The translations under genes were made by a program, and so were the position numbers. DNA of 64,000 nt from Mimachlamys varia (Eukaryota > Mollusca > Bivalvia > Pectinida > Pectinidae): the NCBI GenBank assembly GCA_947623455.1, contig OX392527.1, positions 52,992,401-53,056,400 of the forward strand, written 5' to 3'. The notes below the pieces were generated by a model. It was not told the origin of the DNA, ran no database searches, and worked only from the letters and a program-made list of their open reading frames with translations. Positions 57,788 through 64,000 of the stretch are shown here, piece after piece; positions within the stretch are counted from its first letter, which is position 1; the number at the start of each line of letters is the position of its first letter.

Positions 57788-58060
57788 CACATATTTTGCA
57801 CCTTTTAAATTTAGTTATAGATACAGTATGCCGAGAAAAAAATTTAAACTGCACCATACAGCTGTTTCGTCCTTCTAGGACACTTCAGTGGTGCTAGAGG
57901 TCAATGGTGGGAATCCAAAATTTCTAAACTAATGTAGAAGCAAAAGGGTCAGGTGCGTAATAGCCCTTTAATTTATGAATTTAGAAGTAAAGTTTAACTA
58001 GTTCTGTATAATTTAAAATCGTGTACTACAAAAATGTGTATATAATGTACCATCTATATC
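57788..58060 (-). mobile_element. Hammerhead-bearing repeat, third copy
   Basis: Flanks on both sides of motif 3 match the flanks of motifs 1 and 2. Upstream are aattcataaattaaagggct and acacgatttt; downstream are ctcggcatactg and aaatttaaaaggtgc. It is therefore a circularly permuted or single-unit copy of the same element. Confidence 0.6.
57849..57896 (-). ncRNA. Hammerhead ribozyme-like motif 3
   Basis: The best-folded of the set. Stem I gcacca pairs exactly with tggtgc. Stem II is gtcc/ggac with a short loop. GAAA is intact, stem III is the palindrome cagctg, and the triplet GUA sits at the cleavage position. The one core defect is CUGAAGU in place of CUGANGA, so activity is doubtful. 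Confidence 0.65.
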
Positions 58061-58129
58061 TTGTACGACATCTACAGCCATGTGATTCCTGTTGGTAATG
58101 TTAAGATTAATGACATAACAAAGTATAAA

Positions 58130-60650
58130 ATTCATATAAGTACGCCTGCTTCATATAAATACGCCTGCTTCATATAAGTACGCCTGCTTCATACAAGTAC
58201 GCCTGCTTCATACAAGTACGCCTGCTTCATACAAGTACGCCTGCTTCATATAAGTAAGCCTGCTTCATATAAATACGCCTGCTTCATACAAGTACGCCTG
58301 CTTCATATAAATACGCCTGCTTCATATAAGTACGCCTGCTTCATATAAGTACGTCTGCTTCATACAAGTACGCCTGCTTCATATAAATACATTGTACGTC
58401 TGCTTCATACAAGTACGCCTGCTTCATATAAATACGCCTGCTTCATATAAATACGCCTGCTTCATACAAGTACGCCTGCTTCATATAAATACGTCTGCTT
58501 CATATAAATACGCCTGCTTCATACAAGTACGCCTGCTTCATATAAATACGTCTGCTTCATATAAATACGTCTGCTTCATATAAGTACGCCTGCTTCATAC
58601 AAGTACGCCTGCTTCATACAAGTACGCCTGCTTCATACAAGTACGTCTGCTTCATACAAGTACGCCTGATTCATATAAGTACGCCTGCTTCATATAAACA
58701 CGCCTGCTTCATATAAATACGTCTGCTTCATATAAATACGCCTGCTTCATACAAGTACGCCTGCTTCATATAAGTACGTCTGCTTCATACAAGTACGCCT
58801 GCTTCATATAAATACGTCTGCTTCATACAAGTACGTCTGCTTCATATAAGTACGCCTGCTTCATATAAATACGCCTGCTTCATACAAGTACGTCTGCTTC
58901 ATACAAGTACGCCTGCTTCATACAAGTACGCCTGCTTCATACAAGTACGTCTGCTTCATACAAGTACGCCTGCTTCATACAAGTACGCCTGCTTCATACA
59001 AGTACGCCTGCTTCATACAAGTACGTCTGCTTCATACAAGTACGCCTGCTTCATACAAGTACGTCTGCTTCATATAAGTACGCCTGCTTCATACAAGTAC
59101 GCCTGCTTCATATAAATACGCCTGCTTCATACAAGTACGCCTGCTTCATACAAGTACGCATGCTTCATACAAGTACGTCTGCTTCATATAAGTACGCCTG
59201 CTTCATATAAATACGTCTGCTTCATATAAGTACGTCTGCTTCATATAAATACGCCTGCTTCATACAAGTACGCCTGCTTCATACAAGTACGCCTGCTTCA
59301 AACAAGTACGCCTGCTTCATATAAGTACGCCTGCTTCATATAAATACGCCTGCTTCATATAAGTACGCCTGCTTCATACAAGTACGCCTGCTTCATATAA
59401 ATACGTCTGCTTCATATAAATACGTCTGCTTCATATAAGTACGCCTGCTTCATACAAGTACGCCTGCTTCATATAAATACGTCTGCTTCATATAAATACG
59501 CCTGCTTCATATAAATACGTCTGCTTCATATAAGTAAGCCTGCTTCATATAAATACGCCTGCTTCATACAAGTACGCCTGCTTCATATAAATACGTCTGC
59601 TTCATATAAATACGTCTGCTTCATATAAGTACGCCTGCTTCATACAAGTACGCCTGCTTCATACAAGTACGCCTGCTTCATACAAGTACGCCTGCTTCGT
59701 ACAAGTACGTCTGCTTCATACAAGTACGCCTGCTTCATATAAGTACGCCTGCTTCATATAAACACGCCTGCTTCATATAAATACGTCTGCTTCATATAAA
59801 TACGCCTGCTTCATATAAATACGCCTGCTTCATACAAGTACGCCTGCTTCATACAAGTACGTCTGCTTCATACAAGTACGCCTGCTTCATACAAGTACGC
59901 CTGCTTCATACAAGTACGCCTGCTTCATACAAGTACGTCTGCTTCATACAAGTACGCCTGCTTCATACAAGTACGTCTGCTTCATATAAGTACGCCTGCT
60001 TCATACAAGTACGCCTGCTTCATACAAGTACGCCTGCTTCATATAAATACGCCTGCTTCATACAAGTACGCCTGCTTCATACAAGTACGCCTGCTTCATA
60101 CAAGTACGTCTGCTTCATATAAGTACGCCTGCTTCATATAAATACGTCTGCTTCATATAAGTACGTCTGCTTCATATAAATACGCCTGCTTCATACAAGT
60201 ACGCCTGCTTCATATAAGTACGTCTGCTTCATACAAGTACGCCTGCTTCATATAAATACGTCTGCTTCATATAAGTACGCCTGCTTCATATAAATACGCC
60301 TGCTTCATACAAGTACGCCTGCTTCATATAAATACGTCTGCTTCATATAAGTACGCCTGCTTCATACAAGTACGCCTGCTTCATACAAGTACGCCTGCTT
60401 CATACAAGTACGCCTGCTTCATATAAGTACGCCTGCTTCATATAAATACGCCTGCTTCATATAAGTACGCCTGCTTCATACAAGTACGCCTGCTTCATAC
60501 AAGTACGCCTGCTTCATATAAATACGTCTGCTTCATATAAGTACGCCTGCTTCATACAAGTACGCCTGCTTCATACAAGTACGCCTGCTTCATATAAGTA
60601 CGCCTGCTTCATACAAGTACGCCTGCTTCATATAAGTACGCCTGCTTAAT
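58130..60650. repeat. 19 bp minisatellite, about 132 copies
   Basis: The unit is tacgcctgcttcatacaag, with variants at three positions (cgc/cgt, tac/tat, aag/aaa). The rare variant aaacacgcctgc occurs at 58,696 and 59,760, 1,064 bp or 56 units apart, with similar neighbours. This indicates a large internal duplication. There are no spacers, so it is not CRISPR-like, and no gene is present. Confidence 0.95.
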
Positions 60651-60659
60651 TTTCAATAC

Positions 60660-62490
60660 CACTTTTATCGGTAATGCACGTATCAACTTCATGCGAACAG
60701 CGGTTAAAAATATATAAACGTGAAAAGGGTGTTGGACAACGCAGCAAATGAATTGGTAATTAGGTTTCAACATATAATTATGTGCAAGAACAATCCATGA
60801 CCGATCTTCTGACGACACAGTGTTAGGATTTAATGCGTTCAAGGGCTGCCATAACTGCGAATGCATTATCCATATATTTGTAGTTTATAAATGTATATCT
60901 AAAAATTCCTCCGCTACCACTGCTTATCGAGTACGAAGGAAACCAGGATCCATAGAATATGAAAAGACATCATCACAACGTATGTAAAAATTTCAAATTT
61001 AGATCCCCCCCCCCCTATTTTTGATGCTTTGCTGCATCAACAAATCCTTCAATTAATCTATAATAAATTGAATGCAACTACGGAACTAAATTATTTATGT
61101 ACATTTGTACCTTATTTTTTGCTTTTTTTTATCATACCGATGTGAAAGTGACCTCTGAGTATTTCAATCGTCCCGTGACACCGCTTGTACATAGCATTGG
61201 TGACCGGTGACCAAGCAAGTGATATACCGGTTCATATAGCAAATCGAAATCATTTTACAGCAAAGATGACAACGTGTATTAGCCTCTTCAAGCTAGATTC
61301 ACCCTGCTGCAAACCATCAACGTCGGAATGTTTGACTGGATTGGACATGTAGATATACGAAGCTGGTGGAGGTGAAATAAAGAATGTTAACAGGACGAAA
61401 ACTGTCTTATCACTTTGTTGTATCAGAAACATACCTGCGTTTCTCGCTTACTCACCAAAACGTACCTGTGCACGATATAAAATGCGTACATATTGAGCAT
61501 ATCAAACAAAAGACCAACTTGTTTGAAGGACAAGATTCACAAGTCAGGTACGTGGGATAATGCACTTTACATAAAATCATTGGATATGTTACGTACAAAC
61601 TTACTATTTCATTCGTTTACGAAAAAGGAAGGTTTCTAAGGTCGGTATTGTGGGTTATGTAGATTTAAGAATTGTACCTCATTTTGACTGTGTATACGGT
61701 AGTACGACCGCTGTTGGCAACGAATTTATTCCCTATTGTGTGCGTTAATAATATATGGTAAATTTGGAAATAGGTAGTGACACCTGTGGATTTTATATCT
61801 AATGTTAATAGCATTTCGAACATACTTATTCACTTACCACGCCTTGACACGCTGGTCTAGTATTGGCGCGGCCGAACGTCGCAACAGGAAGCCGCCATTG
61901 TTTGCATTACCGTCAAAGAATTTCGAATGTGCATCAATGGAATAAGAAGTTTACTAGCATAGCATTTTTACTTTGCGTATACACTTTTTATACACTGTCA
62001 CAAGTTAATAGAATTATTAAGGGAAAGATGTTAATATATTAAATGTATGCTTTGGGGATAGGTAGAGATATACAGTATACCGAAAAGTTGTCTCCCAAGT
62101 TTAAATTTTGCCTTTTTGTTTACCACAGTAAAGAGAGCAAACCTGACATTCATGCTAATATTTATAAACAATTTAGTAAACTGTTATGAATGGAGCCATT
62201 ACCACTTGGCGAAACATTGAATTAATGGTAGTCGAAGAATGTAGGATTGATTGGGAGTCCTGGTTTGTATATGTTTTATATATGTTTTATACATGTTTTA
62301 TGTTTTATATATGTTTTCGTTGTTTTAGAACAAAGTTCACATACAGAGCCTTAATTATGTACACATGAGTACTTCAATTAATTAGAACGAATTGCATGTT
62401 ATTCAATAAACATATATCACTACATTTTAATCTGCGTTTTGTTGGTTATTAAGATGAATAATTCTTAATAATAAGTTTATCTTCCAGAAA
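60660..62490. other. Spacer upstream of esterase 3
   Basis: No complete gene. A poly-C tract is near 61,006. 62,270-62,325 has short atgttttatata repeats. On the minus strand near 61,840-61,900 an aacaatggcggcttcc motif (YY1-like) is followed by a donor-like gtg/gtaagtg. This could be the first exon of a divergent transcript, but nothing downstream confirms it. Confidence 0.35.
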
Positions 62491-62498
62491 CCTCGACA

Positions 62499-64000
62499 AT
62501 GGAACGTAGCACAGTCATATTTGTGTTGTTGACTGGTTTTGTTAGCAGTGTCCAGTGCACCAGCTTCAATACAGTGCGTTCTCCGTCTGGACCGATTAAA
62601 GGGATTGGGGTACTTTACCAGGGTAGTACGGTGTTTCAGTACCGAAATATTCCATATGCTGAACCTCCATTGGGCAATCTGAGACTACGGAAACCGGTGC
62701 CGCACCGTACGTGGACAAGCGTCTTAGATGCTACAACGTTTGGTCATTCATGTATCCAAGACGCTGTGCGTATTAAAAGTATCATTCAAAAACTGCCAAA
62801 CAAAAACATTTCTGAGGACTGTTTACAACTTAATGTATACACTCCGAACATCGCCTCACCACAAGACAGAAAAAGTGTCATGATATGGGTACACGGGGGA
62901 GCCTATATGTTGGGACAAGCCACACTCTATGACCCAACACTTCTAGTAAATACAGGAGACGTTATAGTAGTCACGGTGAATTATCGTCTAGGAGCACTAG
63001 GCTTTCTCAGTACGGGCGACGATGCAGCTCGTGGTAACTACGGGCTATGGGATCAACGACTGGCTTTTGAATGGGTGAAAAATAACATTGCATCTTTTGG
63101 CGGGGATCCTGACACGATTACCATATTTGGACAATCCGCTGGAGCCTATAGCGTAGGCTTCCAGGCGATGATACCACTAAACAGAGGCTTATTTACACGG
63201 ATGATTTCTGAAAGTGGAGGACAAAGTTCTAACATAGCTATAAGAGCAGATCCGAAACCTATTACATTTCAATACGGCCGTGCAATAAACTGTACGACGG
63301 ATGCAGATAGCATCATTGATACGACAGCACTTGTTCAGTGTCTAAGGGAGAAAAGTACTGACGAAATAGTCCAGACACAAGTCAATCTTAACTCCACGTT
63401 ATATGGGGGCGACTATGGTATCGAATTTATGCCGGTCGTTGACGGAACTTTAATAAAAGCCATGCCCGAAGTTTTGCTCTCCAATTCCTCATCTGAGGAA
63501 TACAAGTTCTTCCGATCCTTAGACGTCATATATGGTACATGTAACACTGAAGGGTTGATCGCAAGTATTATCGCTTTTGGTTTGCAAAAGAAGTACGGAT
63601 TTAATGCCACGCTTGAAATCCCAAACATTGTTTTAAAGGACGAGTTTGCACCAACTATTTCTCGGGTTTTCTATAATAACAATATGCTAGTGTCGCGTGC
63701 TATTTATGAAAAATATAGTAGTAATGATACACTTGTGCAGAGTAGGAACATGTTGAATGTTTTCACAGATTATGCATTTCTTGCTGCAACAGTTCGAGCT
63801 CTAAACTTCCATTCCCATTCTGGTCCTACTCCAGGGGGAAACACTTTCCAGTATTTGTTTTCGCGACAGGGGACTATGGAGGGCGCATTTGTTGTTCCTG
63901 AATATTTCAAAGGAGCATGGCATGGATCAGAGTTGTCTTACCTCTTCGGACTAGACGGTCCAGGGAAAGTGCCAAATAAAACTGCGGATGAAAACGCTCT
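62499..64000 (+). CDS. Secreted type-B carboxylesterase 3 (cut by window end)
   Basis: The frame is open from ATG 62499 to the window end (500 codons, no stop), so the 3' part is missing. The acceptor cttccag at 62,487 shows a leader intron, as in the other two esterases. There is a signal peptide (MERSTVIFVLLTGFVSSVQC). The triad is Ser213, Glu351 (NTEG) and His475 (AWHGSE). The nucleophile elbow is GQSAG rather than GESAG, which still fits Gly-X-Ser-X-Gly. The oxyanion loop is HGGAY rather than HGGGY. It is a paralog of the two minus-strand esterases but in the opposite orientation and more diverged. The substrate is unknown. Confidence 0.92.
   Translation, partial: MERSTVIFVLLTGFVSSVQCTSFNTVRSPSGPIKGIGVLYQGSTVFQYRNIPYAEPPLGNLRLRKPVPHRTWTSVLDATTFGHSCIQDAVRIKSIIQKLPNKNISEDCLQLNVYTPNIASPQDRKSVMIWVHGGAYMLGQATLYDPTLLVNTGDVIVVTVNYRLGALGFLSTGDDAARGNYGLWDQRLAFEWVKNNIASFGGDPDTITIFGQSAGAYSVGFQAMIPLNRGLFTRMISESGGQSSNIAIRADPKPITFQYGRAINCTTDADSIIDTTALVQCLREKSTDEIVQTQVNLNSTLYGGDYGIEFMPVVDGTLIKAMPEVLLSNSSSEEYKFFRSLDVIYGTCNTEGLIASIIAFGLQKKYGFNATLEIPNIVLKDEFAPTISRVFYNNNMLVSRAIYEKYSSNDTLVQSRNMLNVFTDYAFLAATVRALNFHSHSGPTPGGNTFQYLFSRQGTMEGAFVVPEYFKGAWHGSELSYLFGLDGPGKVPNKTADENA

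Noticed and set aside
58130..60650. CRISPR-like regular array
   Set aside because: Units are contiguous 19-mers with no unique spacers, in a eukaryotic context. It is a minisatellite.

Overview
The window is eukaryotic nuclear DNA, AT-rich and full of repeats. It is most likely from a bivalve mollusc. The evidence is multi-exon genes with GT-AG introns, an interferon-induced-protein-44-like (IFI44L-like) gene pair of the kind that is expanded in bivalves, secreted type-B carboxylesterases, tRNA-derived SINEs with a mollusc-type body, and many retroelement tails. I cannot name the species from sequence alone.

Layout. 1-7,464: non-coding, with two minisatellites and a nearly identical 2.43 kb direct tandem duplication. 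7,974-12,224 (+): an IFI44-like GTPase gene whose TLDc exon is not in the window. 12,219-26,600: no complete gene. This stretch holds tandem duplications (186 bp, 706 bp, about 340 bp), minisatellites, a dead LINE (22.9-24.95 kb, minus) and a 130 bp inverted repeat. 27,227-29,375: a 61 bp satellite with a 578 bp higher-order period. 30,588-38,230 (+): a complete TLDc-GTPase IFI44L-like gene that splices into a 486-residue protein. 39,109-42,840 (-): a carboxylesterase whose 3' end converges on the IFI44L-like gene. 43-54 kb: dispersed repeats, a duplicated copy of the esterase 5' region without its coding body, YIDD-type reverse transcriptase remnants, two full SINEs, and hammerhead-ribozyme-like motifs. 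54,077-57,190 (-): a second carboxylesterase. 57.8-58.06 kb: a third hammerhead element. 58.13-60.65 kb: a very large 19 bp minisatellite. 62,499-64,000 (+): a third carboxylesterase, cut by the window end.

Two gene families define the locus. The IFI44-like pair shares identical exon sizes and phases (198, 147 and 172 bp), so the two are tandem paralogs. The downstream copy keeps the TLDc plus GTPase architecture. The upstream copy shows only linker plus GTPase. The three esterases are secreted alpha/beta hydrolases with intact Ser-Glu-His triads. The two minus-strand copies share an intron position and phase, and both have a 5' leader intron.

The least expected observation is a set of minus-strand hammerhead-ribozyme-like folds (52.15, 52.50 and 57.87 kb). 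Each has stem I, stem II, a palindromic stem III and a cleavage triplet in register, or a degenerate form of these. Two of them are in tandem within one repeat family, as in retrozymes or Penelope-like elements. All models are by eye. No search, alignment or folding program was run.
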